Shown: piece by piece, positions 34,536 to 44,803 of the stretch
How the letters are laid out: each line of letters begins with the position of its first letter
How positions within the stretch are numbered: the stretch's first letter is position 1
Source of the DNA: Haloarcula amylovorans
Lineage (GTDB): Archaea; Halobacteriota; Halobacteria; Halobacteriales; Haloarculaceae
Direction of reading: 5' to 3'
Length of the DNA stretch: 64,000 nucleotides
Assembly (NCBI RefSeq): GCF_004681185.1
Contig: NZ_SRIF01000002.1
Coordinates: forward strand, 911,994-975,993
The notes under the pieces: model-generated
What the model was told of the DNA's origin: nothing
Database searches by the model: none
The model's input: the letters and a program-made list of their open reading frames with translations, nothing else
Position numbers and translations under genes: made by a program

Positions 34536-35513
34536 ATGGGTACTGATGCAGATGTCGAGGGAGCGGCAGAGCACTGTAACACCGTCCTCGATGCGGTGTC
34601 GAGAGCGGTCATCGCCGACGAATCGACGCTCGAAACGGTCCTCTCGGGGTTTCTCTCCCGGGGACACGTCCTGCTCGAAGACGTCCCGGGCACCGGGAAG
34701 ACGCTCACCGCGCGCTCGCTCGCGTCGGCGCTCGGGCTCTCGTTCTCGCGCATCCAGTTCACACCGGACCTCCTACCGGCGGACATCACCGGCACGTACG
34801 TCTTCAACGAGCAGACTCAAGCCTTCGACTTCCGGGAGGGACCGATATTCGGCAACGTCGTGCTAGCCGACGAGATCAACCGCGCGTCGCCGAAGACCCA
34901 AGCGGCGCTGCTCGAAGCGATGGGCGAGGGACAGGTCACCATCGATGGGGAGACCCACGCGCTGCCGGAGCCCTTCTTCGTCATCGCCACGCAGAATCCC
35001 ATCGAGCAGGACGGCACGTTCCCGCTGCCGGAGGCACAGGTCGACCGCTTCGTCGTGAAGACGAGTTTGGGCTACCCCGACGAAGCCGGTGAGCGCGAAC
35101 TCATCGACCGGCGGGCCGCCCGAACCGACCGGACGCCCACCGTGGGGACCAGCGCGGCTATCGACCCTGCGGCACTCCGGCAGGCACCCGAGTCCGTCCA
35201 CGTCGAGGACGAGGTTCGCGCGTACGTCGTGGACCTCGCGCGCGCGAGCCGCGAAGACAACCGCGTCGCCACGGGCGTCTCCCCGCGGGCGACACAGCGT
35301 CTCTTCGAGGTCGCCAGAGCCCTCGCGGTCGTTCGCGGGCGGAGCTACGTCACGCCGGACCACGTCGCCCGCATCGCGCCCGACGTGCTGGCACACCGCC
35401 TCGTCCTGACGCCGGACGCCCGCGTGGACGACGTGGACAAGCGCGCCGTCGTCGACGACTTGCTGGATTCGGTGCCGGTGCCGACGGTCAGTTACGCGGA
35501 CGGTCGAAACTAG
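34536..35513 (+). CDS. MoxR family AAA+ ATPase
   Basis: A 325-residue AAA+ chaperone-like ATPase of the MoxR class. Walker A is EDVPGTGKT, Walker B is NVVLADEINRASPKTQ, sensor 1 is FFVIATQNPIEQDGTFPLPE, and the arginine finger follows in EAQVDRF. MoxR proteins mature or regulate VWA-domain and DUF58 proteins. The adjacent minus-strand genes encode DUF58 and DUF4129 proteins, the classic partners, although here the ATPase is convergent rather than in one operon. Confidence 0.93.
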   Translation: MGTDADVEGAAEHCNTVLDAVSRAVIADESTLETVLSGFLSRGHVLLEDVPGTGKTLTARSLASALGLSFSRIQFTPDLLPADITGTYVFNEQTQAFDFREGPIFGNVVLADEINRASPKTQAALLEAMGEGQVTIDGETHALPEPFFVIATQNPIEQDGTFPLPEAQVDRFVVKTSLGYPDEAGERELIDRRAARTDRTPTVGTSAAIDPAALRQAPESVHVEDEVRAYVVDLARASREDNRVATGVSPRATQRLFEVARALAVVRGRSYVTPDHVARIAPDVLAHRLVLTPDARVDDVDKRAVVDDLLDSVPVPTVSYADGRN

Positions 35514-35534
35514 TCTTCTCTCCGGCTTCGCCTG

Positions 35535-36230
35535 CTAGCGGTACAGTGCGGCCATCAGGGCAATCGCGCCGACCAGCAACGCCAGTAGCGTCGAGAGCGG
35601 CAGTCCAGCCGCGCCGTTCTCGAAGAGCAGTAGCGTCACGACGACGAGAACGACACCGTAGGCCGTCGAGATTCCGGCGTGGACCAGCTCGACCGAGCGC
35701 GTGTCGGCGTCGGTCCGCAACTGCTCGCCGAGGCTGATGCCGTGTTCTGCGACGTCCCACGCGACGATAGCGGCCGCAACGGCCGCGAGCAGCGCGAGTG
35801 GTCCCGCCCGCTCGAAGATGCCGCTGAGGGCGACGGCAACGACGAGCGCGGCGAGACCGGCGGAGACGAACCGACGGGCGAAGCGCTGGCTGACCGGACG
35901 CACGCCCAATCCGACGAGGACGACACCGACCAGTCCTGGGAACAGTTCCAGTCGCGCGCCGGATGTCGAAAGCGAGGTGAGCGCCAGTGCGAACGCGGCG
36001 AGGACGACGAGCAAGCCGACGGCCGTCCCGAGATACTGGACGGGGCGGTCCAGCGCCGTCCCGTCGGGATAGCGCCCGCTGACGAGGAGAATCGCTACGC
36101 CGAGGAGCGTGAGCGCGACGACGCGGTGCTGGGCGGCCGTGCGGACGAGTATCGCCGTCGCACCGGCCGCGAGGAGCACCGCCAGGCTACTGGCAATTGG
36201 CGTCGGCCGGTGAGCAATCGACTCGCTCAC
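35535..36230 (-). CDS. Haloarchaeal membrane protein of the MoxR/DUF58 cluster (DUF7519-like)
   Basis: A 231-residue polytopic protein with about seven hydrophobic helices. I start at GTG 36230 because it overlaps the DUF58 stop (GTGA); an in-frame GTG three codons earlier is also possible. It is the last gene of a four-gene minus-strand operon. Its position matches the DUF7519-type genes that accompany this cluster in other haloarchaea (from memory). Function unknown. Confidence 0.72.
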   Translation of the reverse strand: MSESIAHRPTPIASSLAVLLAAGATAILVRTAAQHRVVALTLLGVAILLVSGRYPDGTALDRPVQYLGTAVGLLVVLAAFALALTSLSTSGARLELFPGLVGVVLVGLGVRPVSQRFARRFVSAGLAALVVAVALSGIFERAGPLALLAAVAAAIVAWDVAEHGISLGEQLRTDADTRSVELVHAGISTAYGVVLVVVTLLLFENGAAGLPLSTLLALLVGAIALMAALYR

Positions 36231-37498
36231 GCCGACCACCCCCGCCGTTGCTCGTCGAGCAAGACCGCGCCGAGCGACGCGGTCGGTCCCCAGTCGACGA
36301 CCGGAACCCCGGCCCCTCGAAGCGAGTGGAGGCGATTCGTCCGCTCGACCCGCGCGAGTTCCTGCCCGAGCGTGCCGTCGGCCGTCACGTCGGGGCTGAC
36401 CACCGTCGTCGCGTGGCCGTCAGCCTCCATCGTGCGGACCGCCTCGACGATCGCTTCGTCGGCCAGCGGCGAGAACACGACGATCTGCGTGTCCCGACCG
36501 AGGCGTTTGCGCAGTTGCTCGGTCTGTCGCTGGATGTCGCCGTCCTCGTCGGCGGTCGGTGGTCGGGCCGACAGCGTCGGGTGGGTCTGGAGCAACTGTC
36601 GGAGGCGGCTCTGGTGGTCCGGGCCGACACCGGGCGCGCGAAAGCAGAACTCGCGACCGAACGCGGCCAGACCGACGAAGTCGCGGGTGTCGGCAAGCGC
36701 CGAGAGCAGTTGCTCGACACCGGCCAGTCCGTGGGCGACGGCGTTGGGTTCGTCGTCGCTCCGCGAGCGATAGGCCGGTTCGCGGGCGTCGAGCAGGAAC
36801 AGTATCGAGGCCCGGCGTTCCTCGCGGAAGTCGATGGTCGTGAGCTCGCCCGTGCGCGCCCAGCGCTTCGAGTCGATGCGGCCCATCGGGTCGCCAGGGC
36901 GGTACTCGCGGACGGTGTGGAACTCGATGCCGCTCCCGCCGTCGTCGGTCACCAGCCGACCCGCGTGGCCGTTGGTCTGCTGGCGGAGCGGGACCGCGGG
37001 AACGGACTCGGCGCAGTCGATCTCCGTCCCGGCGGCCACCGTCGTCTCCACTTCGTGTGCGCCCGTCGGGTCGCGAACGACGACGGTGGCGGGGTCGAAC
37101 TGGTGGCGGCCGTGGTCGGCCCCGACCTCGTAGCTGAACTCGGTGCTCTCGCCGGGGCGAAGCACCGCGCCGTGGCGGGGGCTGCCCGACGCGACGGTGA
37201 GCATCGGCGGCACGCCGTCGATTATTCGGACGTCGGTGAGCGTGCTGTCGCCGACGTTCGTCAACCGCGTCGTCACCGTGACCGGGTCGCCCCGGTCCGG
37301 GTGGTGGTCGTCGACCCGGCGGTCGAGTTCGAACTCGACGCTCGGCGGGCCAGTCAGGCGCGGATACAGCGCGAAGCCCGCGCCGACGACGCCCGCGAGC
37401 ATCACTGGCGGGCGGTCGGTGAGGATGCCGACGGCGACAGCGAACAGCGCGACGGCGACGATGCCGCGCCAGCGGCCAGTTGCCCTGACTGCCGTCAT
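36227..37498 (-). CDS. DUF58 domain protein with VWA-like fold
   Basis: A 423-residue protein. Two N-terminal helices (about 10-45) lead to an extracytoplasmic beta-sandwich (VEFELDRRVDDHHPDRGDPV). The DUF58 signature lies in GIEFHTVREYRPGDPMGRID plus KRWARTGELTTIDF. A von Willebrand A-like C-terminal half follows, with LFLLDAREPAYR replacing the canonical MIDAS DxSxS. MoxR ATPases act on such proteins. It overlaps both neighbours by 4 bp, so the operon is tightly coupled. Confidence 0.88.
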   Translation of the reverse strand: MTAVRATGRWRGIVAVALFAVAVGILTDRPPVMLAGVVGAGFALYPRLTGPPSVEFELDRRVDDHHPDRGDPVTVTTRLTNVGDSTLTDVRIIDGVPPMLTVASGSPRHGAVLRPGESTEFSYEVGADHGRHQFDPATVVVRDPTGAHEVETTVAAGTEIDCAESVPAVPLRQQTNGHAGRLVTDDGGSGIEFHTVREYRPGDPMGRIDSKRWARTGELTTIDFREERRASILFLLDAREPAYRSRSDDEPNAVAHGLAGVEQLLSALADTRDFVGLAAFGREFCFRAPGVGPDHQSRLRQLLQTHPTLSARPPTADEDGDIQRQTEQLRKRLGRDTQIVVFSPLADEAIVEAVRTMEADGHATTVVSPDVTADGTLGQELARVERTNRLHSLRGAGVPVVDWGPTASLGAVLLDEQRRGWSA

Positions 37499-38166
37499 CG
37501 CATCTCACCGCCGTTGGTCTCGCCGCTGCTGGCTTCTGGCTGGCTCGTGCGGTGCTCACCCTCTATAGAGCGCTCCGGTTCGGTCTCTCGGGTGAGTTCC
37601 CTCGCTGTCGCTCGCGCACCGTGTTGGACCCACGAATCGCCGAGCAGCCACAGCTTCGCTCGCTCGCCCAGTGCGGGCGAGGACGGTTCGTCGCTGAGAA
37701 ACTCACTGGCCACGGGGTCGTCCGTCCAGCGGCCGCCAGCGACGCGCTGGCGGGCCTGCTCGCGTGAACGACCGTCTCGAATCTCCGCGCGGACGGCCGC
37801 GGTTCGTAACCGCTCGCGGAGGGCTTCGGCGGTCTCGCCGCTGTCGCGGTGACGCGGGATAGTTGTCCCGAGAAGACCGTCGAACCCCTCACCCGGTCGG
37901 GGCGCGTCGAGTATCGTCTCCGGGTCCGGCGGGTCCGCCTGCGTGACACTGCCCGTTGCGCGCCGACCCACCATCCACGCCAACACTGCCAGCGCGACGC
38001 CGCCGAACAGGCCGAGCAGGAAGTAGTCGTTCCCCAACGCATCGACCAGCGCCTCGGCCGGGAGCGACGACGCCGCACCCGGGACGACTGCAACCCCCAA
38101 CGCGGCGGTGCCGAGTGCCACCAGCAGCCCCCAGCCGAGTCGGCGCACGCTAGAGACCTCGCTCAT
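37495..38166 (-). CDS. Membrane protein of the MoxR/DUF58 cluster (DUF7269-like)
   Basis: A 223-residue protein with two N-terminal helices (about 8-28 and 46-66) and a charged cytoplasmic domain containing a conserved-looking PRPGEGFDGLLGTTIPRHRD stretch. It begins as an ATGA overlap with the DUF4129 gene and ends overlapping DUF58. The family name is a recollection of haloarchaeal annotation rather than something I can verify here. Function unknown. Confidence 0.7.
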   Translation of the reverse strand: MSEVSSVRRLGWGLLVALGTAALGVAVVPGAASSLPAEALVDALGNDYFLLGLFGGVALAVLAWMVGRRATGSVTQADPPDPETILDAPRPGEGFDGLLGTTIPRHRDSGETAEALRERLRTAAVRAEIRDGRSREQARQRVAGGRWTDDPVASEFLSDEPSSPALGERAKLWLLGDSWVQHGARATARELTRETEPERSIEGEHRTSQPEASSGETNGGEMR

Positions 38167-38972
38167 CTGCTGTCGTCCTCCCGTTGTGGACTGTTGTCCT
38201 CCTGCTGTTCGCCGTCATTTTCCGGTCGTTCATCGTCACCCGTCGATCGGCCGCCGTCGCTTTCCAGCCGTCCGCCATCCAGCGTCCGCAACGTCTCGCG
38301 GGCGTGGCGCTCTCGCTCCTCGGTCGGCGGTGCGCCGCCGTACTGCACGTCCTCGAAGGCCCGGCGCAGTCGATGTACTGCGTCGGCGTCGAACCCTGTC
38401 TCAACGGCGGCGCGGGCGCAGTCTCGCGGCGTCCGCATCCGCGGCCGACTCACCCCTGCTCGCGTGACCAGCTCGACCCACGCCCGCTGCACCTCGTTCT
38501 CCGGGGCGGGGACTGCCCGCTCGCCTCGCGCCTCGTCGCTCGACTCGTCGACGAACCGCCCGAACAGCGCCCGCAGGCGCTCTCGGTAGTAGTAGGCGAC
38601 GCCTACGAGCGCGGCGAGCACCAACAGCGCCGCCAGTAGATCGAGGAGGGTACTCTGTGAGACGGGGTCCGGTTGTGAACTCGCGCTCGAACTCTGTTGA
38701 CTCTGTGAGCTAGACGAAGACGACGAGGAAGACGAAGATGAAGACGACTGGGACTGTGACTGGCTCGTCTGCTGATCGTACTGGTCGTGCAGTTGCTGTG
38801 CGGCCTCCTCGACGTCGTCACCGCTGTCGCCGAGGGGAAGCGCCTCGTACTCTACGTCGATGGCGTCGGACGGGTCGGTCTCCATTGACGACCCCAGGGT
38901 CGACGCGGAGAACGTCAGGGCGACGACGACGGCGACGGCGATGCTGACCGACACTGCTCGTTGTGCATTCAT
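38163..38972 (-). CDS. DUF4129 domain membrane protein
   Basis: A 269-residue protein, first gene of the DUF58 operon. It has an N-terminal signal or anchor helix ([17 protein letters not shown]), an acidic ectodomain, and a long Ser/Gln-rich linker with an uninterrupted run of serines. A transmembrane helix follows ([20 protein letters not shown]). The DUF4129 cytoplasmic domain has [20 protein letters not shown] and [14 protein letters not shown]. In other organisms DUF4129 is fused or adjacent to transglutaminases; no transglutaminase is present here. ATG 38972 is chosen over one 16 codons upstream because it places the signal helix at the N-terminus. Confidence 0.82.
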   Translation of the reverse strand: MNAQRAVSVSIAVAVVVALTFSASTLGSSMETDPSDAIDVEYEALPLGDSGDDVEEAAQQLHDQYDQQTSQSQSQSSSSSSSSSSSSSSQSQQSSSASSQPDPVSQSTLLDLLAALLVLAALVGVAYYYRERLRALFGRFVDESSDEARGERAVPAPENEVQRAWVELVTRAGVSRPRMRTPRDCARAAVETGFDADAVHRLRRAFEDVQYGGAPPTEERERHARETLRTLDGGRLESDGGRSTGDDERPENDGEQQEDNSPQREDDSR

Positions 38973-39169
38973 TGTCCCTTGGAGTGGCGACGCGAGTCGC
39001 CGAACTGGTTCGGTCTGCATCAGGCGACGGCGTTGTTATAGGCCGATTACGCTTGCAACGGACGCAACTGCCGATGGGACAGTCCGGCGGGACAACAGGT
39101 CTGTTTCGGTCGGACTCGCGATTTGACCGCAGATTCCGCCTCGAAGGAACCGAATTCTCAAGGGGGGTG

Positions 39170-40492
39170 ATGGCGAAACCATCGCCGATGAACGTCAGCA
39201 TCGTCGGGAGCGGCTACGTCGGCACCACCGTCGCGGCCTGTCTCGCTGAGCTGGGCCACGAAGTGACGGCCATCGACATCGACGAGGGCATCGTCGCCGC
39301 GATCAACGACGGCGAGTCGCCCATCCACGAACCCGGACTGGACGAACTCGTCGCCGAACACGGCGGCGAGCGACTGCGCGCGACGACGGACTACGCCGCC
39401 GTCCGTGAGACGGACCTGACGATGCTGGCCCTGCCCACCCCCTCGAACGATGACGGCAGCATCGACTTACAGTACATGGAGGCCGGCGCGGCCTCCGTCG
39501 GGGAGGCGCTGGCTGCGGGCGAGGACCGCGAGGAACCGCACCTCGTCGTCACCAAATCGACGGTCATTCCGACGACGACAGACGAGCGACTCGCCGCCCG
39601 CATCGCCGATGCGGGCCTCGAACGTGGGACGGACTTCCTGGTCGCCTCGAATCCCGAGTTCCAGCGGGAGGGCACCGCCGTCGAAGACTTCCTGAATCCC
39701 GACAAGCTCGTCTTCGGGGCCGACGACGAGCGGGCCTTCGCCCTGTTGCGCGTCCTCTACGCCCCGCTTCGTGACGCCGCCGACGGCGAGGTCCCCGTCG
39801 TCGAGACTGGTATCGCCGAGGCCGAGATGATAAAGTACGCCAACAACACCTTCCTCGCCTCGAAGGTCAGCCTCATCAACGACATCGGCAACGTCTGTAA
39901 GGAGTTCGGCGTCGACGCCTACGAGGTAGCCGACGCCATCGGACTGGACGACCGCATCGGCGAGCAGTTCCTTCGGAGCGGGGTCGGCTGGGGGGGATCG
40001 TGTTTTCCGAAAGACACGGACGCCATCATCGCCGCTGCTCGCGAACGGGGCTACGACCCGGCGGTGCTCTCGGCGGCCGTCGAGTTGAACGACGCCCAGC
40101 CCGAGCGCCTCCTCTCCCTGCTCGACGACCACGTCGACGTACGCGGTAAGCGCGTGGCCGTCCTCGGGTTGGCGTTCAAGCCCGGTACTGACGACATCCG
40201 GAATACGCGGGCCGTCCCCGTCATCGAGGGACTACAGGAACGCGGGGCCGACGTGGTCGCCTACGACCCGGTCGCCACGGAGAACATGCGCGAACGCTAC
40301 CCCGAAATCGAGTACGTCGCGTCGGCGGCTGAGGCGCTGGAGGGGGCGTCCGGCGCGGTGGTCGTCACCGACTGGGACGAGTTCGCGGCGCTGGACGGCG
40401 AGTTCGACGCGATGGCAAACCCGGTGGTCGTGGACGGTCGGCGGATAATCGGGCGGCGCGACGGTATCACGTACGAAGGGCTGACGTGGTGA
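39170..40492 (+). CDS. aglM: UDP-glucose/GDP-mannose-type nucleotide-sugar dehydrogenase
   Basis: A 440-residue NAD-dependent dehydrogenase that oxidises a UDP-sugar C6 alcohol to the uronic acid. The N-terminal Rossmann motif is [20 protein letters not shown]. The catalytic cysteine lies in [10 protein letters not shown], and the central helix in [19 protein letters not shown]. In Haloferax AglM makes UDP-glucuronate for S-layer N-glycans, so that role is inferred. GGGGTGATG near the start suggests a ribosome-binding site for ATG 39170; ATG 39188, six codons in, is the alternative. SDR epimerase genes nearby support a glycosylation block. Confidence 0.88.
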   Translation: MAKPSPMNVSIVGSGYVGTTVAACLAELGHEVTAIDIDEGIVAAINDGESPIHEPGLDELVAEHGGERLRATTDYAAVRETDLTMLALPTPSNDDGSIDLQYMEAGAASVGEALAAGEDREEPHLVVTKSTVIPTTTDERLAARIADAGLERGTDFLVASNPEFQREGTAVEDFLNPDKLVFGADDERAFALLRVLYAPLRDAADGEVPVVETGIAEAEMIKYANNTFLASKVSLINDIGNVCKEFGVDAYEVADAIGLDDRIGEQFLRSGVGWGGSCFPKDTDAIIAAARERGYDPAVLSAAVELNDAQPERLLSLLDDHVDVRGKRVAVLGLAFKPGTDDIRNTRAVPVIEGLQERGADVVAYDPVATENMRERYPEIEYVASAAEALEGASGAVVVTDWDEFAALDGEFDAMANPVVVDGRRIIGRRDGITYEGLTW

Positions 40493-40511
40493 GCAGGGGA
40501 ACGGCGAAACG

Positions 40512-41489
40512 CTACTCGTCGCCGTTCTCGGCCAGCGCGTCTCGAATCACGGACTCGACAGTGTAGGTCGGCTCCCACCCGAGCACCTCGCGGGTGCGGC
40601 TCGTGTCGACGGTGAACGAATCGACCATCGTCTCGTCGTCGCCGCGGGGGTTCTCGACCAGCGAGACGTCCACGTCGATACCGGCCTCGGCGGCGGCCGA
40701 CTGGACCAGTTCGGCGACGTCGTGGACGCTCGGGTCCTCGTCGCTGGCGATCTCGAACTTCTCGACGCCCGTCTCGCCGTCGTCCAGTTGCTCGACCATC
40801 CGCTCGGCGCTGCGGACGTACGCGCGAGCGACATCTTTGACGTGAACGAAGTTGCGTGACTGCGTGCCAGGTTCGTACACGGTCAACGTCTCGCCCGCGT
40901 TCGCGCGCCCGAGGAAGAAGTTGATGACGGTACCCTTCGAGACGGACTGGTCGCCTATCTCGTGGCTCCCGTAGAGGTTCGAGATCATGAACTGGTGAGC
41001 AGGGAACGCACCGTCGGCGAAGTCCTCGATGGCGCGTTCGGAGACGAGTTTCGTCCGACCGTACCAGTTCAGCGGACCGCGCGGGTTGTCGACGGAGATG
41101 GGGAAGTCCGACGGGTCGCCGATGACGGCCATCGAGAACGGAAAGACCATCCCCGCGCCGGTCCGCCGGCAGAACCACGCGACATTGTTCGTCCCCTGGA
41201 TGTTCACCTCGTAGGCCAAGTCCTGCTTGTCCTCGCAGTCGTCGACACCGGAGATGGCCGCTAAGTGCATCACGATGTCCGCTCCGTCGAGCGCGGCGTC
41301 CAAGCGGTCGCGGTTGCGGATGTCGACGTGCTCAACGTCGACGTCCCCGATAGACTGGACCTGCCCGAGATAGAAGTTGTCCAGCGCGGTTATCTCCCAG
41401 TCGGGATACTGCTCCTGTAGCTGGTAGACGACTCGACTGCCGATGTAGCCCGCAGCGCCGGTGACGGCGACGTGGGGGGAATCCGCCAT
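40512..41489 (-). CDS. NAD-dependent epimerase/dehydratase (extended SDR)
   Basis: A 325-residue nucleotide-sugar epimerase-like protein. The NAD motif is GAAGYIGSRVV at residues 10-20, LHAAISG-type MHLAAISGVDDC follows, and the catalytic YGRTK (Y-x3-K) lies in NWYGRTKLVSERAI. A SMAV serine supplies the third triad residue. ATG 41489 is preferred because the Rossmann fold starts right after it; the upstream extension is unsupported. It is convergent with the UDP-sugar dehydrogenase (19-bp gap). Exact sugar unknown. Confidence 0.85.
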   Translation of the reverse strand: MADSPHVAVTGAAGYIGSRVVYQLQEQYPDWEITALDNFYLGQVQSIGDVDVEHVDIRNRDRLDAALDGADIVMHLAAISGVDDCEDKQDLAYEVNIQGTNNVAWFCRRTGAGMVFPFSMAVIGDPSDFPISVDNPRGPLNWYGRTKLVSERAIEDFADGAFPAHQFMISNLYGSHEIGDQSVSKGTVINFFLGRANAGETLTVYEPGTQSRNFVHVKDVARAYVRSAERMVEQLDDGETGVEKFEIASDEDPSVHDVAELVQSAAAEAGIDVDVSLVENPRGDDETMVDSFTVDTSRTREVLGWEPTYTVESVIRDALAENGDE

Positions 41490-41616
41490 GCATCGTGGGT
41501 TGACACGACACGGTATAAACACCCCGCGATTTTCGCGTTCGACCGGGCGGCCGTCGGGCAATTCAGCGGGGGAATCGAGAGGTTTATTTCCGTGACACCC
41601 CTTGGCAATCGCGGTC

Positions 41617-42702
41617 ATGAACGAACTCCGAACGGGGTTGAGCTACGGTGACGTACTGCTGGTTCCCCAGCGGTCGCCGGTCGATAGCCGGAGCGACGTC
41701 GACCTCTCGACGCAGTTGACGCCCGGTATCGACCTCGAAACGCCGCTCGTCTCGGCGGCGATGGACACTGTCACCGAAGCGGACCTCGCCATCGCACTTG
41801 GCGAGGCCGGCGGCGTCGGGACAGTTCACCGGTTCCTCACTGTCGAGGAACAGGCCGAAACCGTCGAGGCGGTGGCCGCGGCGGGCGTCCCGGTCACGGC
41901 GGCAGTCGGCATCGACGAGGACCACGTCCAGCGGACCGCGGCGCTAGTCGAGGCTGGCGTCGACGCCGTCGTCGTCGACGTCGCCCACGGTCACATGGAG
42001 CGCACGCTCGACGCCGTCGCGGACCTCCGCGAAGAGTACTCGTCGCTCGACATCGTCGCGGGGAACGTCGCCACGCCCGACGGCGTCGAGGACCTCCACG
42101 CGGCCGGTGCCGACTGCGTGAAAGTCGGTATCGGCCCCGGTTCTCACTGTACCACCCGGAAGGTTGCCGGCGCGGGCGTCCCGCAGTTGACGGCTGTCGA
42201 CGACTGCGCCGACATCGCCCGCGACCTCGGGGTTACGATTTGTGCCGACGGCGGTATCCAGACCTCCGGCGACGCCGTGAAGGCGTTGATGGCCGGTGCG
42301 GACACGGTGATGATGGGCAGCCTCTTCGCCGGGACGGCGGAAGCGCCGGGCGAAGTCGTCGAAATCGACGGGACGCGCTATAAGCGTTCCCGCGGGATGG
42401 CGACGACGGCCGCTGCCGAGAAGCGCTCGGATAAGGCCGAGAACGTCACTGCTGACGAGGGCGTCGAAGGGCTCACGCCGTACAAGGGGCCGGTCGCCGA
42501 CGTCGCCGAGGAGTTCTGTGCGGGCATCCGCTCGGGCCTGTCGTACTGCGGCGGCCACACCATCGACGCGGCCCGCGAGAAGGCCGAGTTCATTCGCGTC
42601 GCGGACAGCGCCAAAGAGCGCGAGGGCGCACACTCGGACCGCAAGTGGGAGACGGTCAGCGTCGACAGCACGAAACACGCCAAAGCCAACGCCGACGACT
42701 GA
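41617..42702 (+). CDS. IMP dehydrogenase/GMP reductase family protein lacking CBS domains
   Basis: A 361-residue TIM-barrel protein. The active-site loop is [10 protein letters not shown] with Cys178, and the phosphate site is [12 protein letters not shown] followed by [14 protein letters not shown]. The CBS pair that IMPDH carries after ~residue 90 is absent, giving a length close to GMP reductase. In the flap, the segment [17 protein letters not shown] has no Arg-Tyr dyad like that of IMPDH (R-Y before F-Q), which argues against classical IMPDH activity; yet RGM resembles IMPDH more than the YGM of GMP reductases. It could be either, or a purine salvage variant. It neighbours a nucleobase permease and hpt. 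Confidence 0.82.
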   Translation: MNELRTGLSYGDVLLVPQRSPVDSRSDVDLSTQLTPGIDLETPLVSAAMDTVTEADLAIALGEAGGVGTVHRFLTVEEQAETVEAVAAAGVPVTAAVGIDEDHVQRTAALVEAGVDAVVVDVAHGHMERTLDAVADLREEYSSLDIVAGNVATPDGVEDLHAAGADCVKVGIGPGSHCTTRKVAGAGVPQLTAVDDCADIARDLGVTICADGGIQTSGDAVKALMAGADTVMMGSLFAGTAEAPGEVVEIDGTRYKRSRGMATTAAAEKRSDKAENVTADEGVEGLTPYKGPVADVAEEFCAGIRSGLSYCGGHTIDAAREKAEFIRVADSAKEREGAHSDRKWETVSVDSTKHAKANADD

Positions 42703-42735
42703 GCGCGACGGGAGAAGGGACGCGGAGCGCGACGA

Positions 42736-44115
42736 CTAGTCGTCCGAGTTCGAGAGGCCCATCGCTTCCGCGGGCGACTCACCGGGTTCAGCGTCGAACA
42801 GCGGGCTCTGTTCGCCGGGAACGAACGTGTTGAGCAACAGCGCCGTCAGCGCCGTGAGGATGACCGGTTGGCCGAAGAACGTCTCGGCGGCCGCGGGCAG
42901 CCCTGACAATGCGTCCGGTCGGGTCGCCACGCCGAGTCCGAGGCCGAGCGAGACGGCCATGATGACCATGTTGCGCCGGTCGAGTTGTGTGTGCAGGAAG
43001 ATGAGTCGCGCGCCGCTGGCGGCGACCATCCCGACCATCAGCAGAACCGCGCCGCCGAAGACGGCGCTCGGGATCGTCGTCACGACGGCACCCACCTTCG
43101 GGCTGAGACCCAGGAGCGCGAGGATGAGCCCGCCGATGCCGACGACGTGACGGCTCATCACGCCGGTGAAGTTGACGATGCCGGCGTTCTGCGAGAAGGA
43201 GGTCACCGGGAACGTCCCGGCGAGCGAGCCGAGCGAACTCAACAGGCCGTCGGTGAAGAGGCCGCCGCGGAACTCTTCGTGTGTGGGCGTGCGGCCCTCC
43301 GCGGCTGTGATGCTCGACATATCGCCGACCGTCTCCATCGCCGAGACGAGAAAGAGGAACGCGAAGGTGACGATGGGAACGGGTTCGAACGCGAAGCCGA
43401 ACTTGCCCGGTTGCGGGACGGCGAACCAGCTAGCCTGTGCGACCGGCGCGAAACTGACGACGCCGAGCGCGGCGGCCGTCGCGTAGCCGACGACGATGCC
43501 GACGAGGACGCTCAACAGTCGCGTCACACCGGTCGTAAAGAGATTCAGCAGGACGGCGATGCCGAGGACGAGCGACGCGAGGCCGAGGTTCGTCAGCGAT
43601 CCGTAGTCCGCTGCGCCGACGCCGCCGGCCACGTAATCCATCCCGACCGGCACCAGATACAGGCCGATGATGACCACGACGAGGCCGGTCACCAGCGGCG
43701 GGAAAAAGGGCTCGATGCGTTTGAACTGCCAGCCGACGAGCCCCTCCACGACGAACCCGGTGACGAGAATCGACCCGAACACCGCCGCCAACCCGTAGCT
43801 CGCGCCGATGGAACTCGCCGCGCCGACGAAGGTAAAGCTCGTCCCCATCACGATGGGGAGTTTCGCTCCAACCGGGCCGACGGTGTAGGCCTGCACGATG
43901 GTCGCCAGTCCGGAAAACAGCAACACCATCTGAACGATGTACGCTGTATCGCCCGCGCTCAACCCGACGGCTCCGGCGACGATGAACGCCACCGCCGTCG
44001 CGGGCACGATCATCACTGCGACGTGTTGCAGTCCCAGCAGCAGCGACGTGGGCAACGGCGGCTTGTCGTCGCGCTCGTATTCGAGCTCTATCTCCCCGTC
44101 TGAGTCGGTTGCCAT
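42736..44115 (-). CDS. Nucleobase:cation symporter, NCS2 (uracil/xanthine permease) family
   Basis: A 459-residue transporter with about 12-14 hydrophobic helices. The NCS2 signature lies in SVKRPP-like FSQNAGIVNFTGVMSRHVVG, and the earlier MGTSFTFVGAASSIGASYGL and FEPVPIVTFAFLFLVSAMET match the xanthine/uracil permeases. It sits between a purine-nucleotide enzyme and hpt, which suits uptake of purine bases or uracil. Specificity cannot be read from sequence by eye. Confidence 0.88.
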   Translation of the reverse strand: MATDSDGEIELEYERDDKPPLPTSLLLGLQHVAVMIVPATAVAFIVAGAVGLSAGDTAYIVQMVLLFSGLATIVQAYTVGPVGAKLPIVMGTSFTFVGAASSIGASYGLAAVFGSILVTGFVVEGLVGWQFKRIEPFFPPLVTGLVVVIIGLYLVPVGMDYVAGGVGAADYGSLTNLGLASLVLGIAVLLNLFTTGVTRLLSVLVGIVVGYATAAALGVVSFAPVAQASWFAVPQPGKFGFAFEPVPIVTFAFLFLVSAMETVGDMSSITAAEGRTPTHEEFRGGLFTDGLLSSLGSLAGTFPVTSFSQNAGIVNFTGVMSRHVVGIGGLILALLGLSPKVGAVVTTIPSAVFGGAVLLMVGMVAASGARLIFLHTQLDRRNMVIMAVSLGLGLGVATRPDALSGLPAAAETFFGQPVILTALTALLLNTFVPGEQSPLFDAEPGESPAEAMGLSNSDD

Positions 44116-44194
44116 CTATAGCCAGTTCCTCCAGAGATTGCCGCATAATGGTTTCGTCATCGCTTCGCGGCCGAGAGAACGCGAACGCGAGCCA

Positions 44195-44740
44195 TCAATG
44201 GACCGTCACTTCGCCGTCCTCGACGGTGATGTCGACGAGGCTCTCAACGTCGTGGTCGACGTCGTCCATCGCCGACTCGCCGACTTTCCGCATGACGACG
44301 ACGATGTCCGAGATCTCCGCACCGATACCGTCCAGCGCGTCGCAGATGGCCGCGAGCGTCCCGCCGGTCGAGAGCAGGTCGTCCACGATAAGCACCCTGT
44401 CGTCTTCCTCAACGTCGTTGATGTACATCTCGGACTCCGAGTAGCCCGTGGACTTGTGGAGTGCGACTTCGTCGGGCAGGCCGTAGGCCCGCTTGCGGAT
44501 GACGACCAGCGGGATGTCCGTCTGCAGGGACAGCGCCGTCGCCAGATGGATACCCATCGCCTCGGGCGCGACGATTTTGTCTACGTCTAAGTCTGCCTCC
44601 TGCATGACCTGGACGACGACTTCCCGCAACAGCGCCGGGTCCAGCATCGGGACGCCGTTGCTGATCGGATGAACGAGGTATTCGTAGCCGTCCTTGTCGA
44701 TGATGGGCGCTTCGTGCAGCGACTCGCGGAGGCGTTCCAT
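44195..44740 (-). CDS. hpt: Hypoxanthine/guanine phosphoribosyltransferase-like protein
   Basis: A 181-residue PRTase of the archaeal HGPRT/APRT-like group. The PRPP-binding motif [20 protein letters not shown] and the earlier [16 protein letters not shown] and [13 protein letters not shown] are as expected. Archaeal Hpt uses hypoxanthine and guanine, and related paralogues use adenine; the call is at family level. The purine permease upstream (same strand, ~80 bp) suits a salvage role. Confidence 0.88.
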   Translation of the reverse strand: MERLRESLHEAPIIDKDGYEYLVHPISNGVPMLDPALLREVVVQVMQEADLDVDKIVAPEAMGIHLATALSLQTDIPLVVIRKRAYGLPDEVALHKSTGYSESEMYINDVEEDDRVLIVDDLLSTGGTLAAICDALDGIGAEISDIVVVMRKVGESAMDDVDHDVESLVDITVEDGEVTVH

Positions 44741-44803
44741 GACGGCGACTTGCGGAGGCGCGGGAAAAGCGAATCGTTCTGCGGTAGCAGCCGTCCCCGG
44801 CGC

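Noticed and set aside
36197..37852. 551-codon plus-strand frame opposite DUF58
   Set aside because: Antisense to the tightly coupled DUF58 operon; composition is a mirror of that gene.
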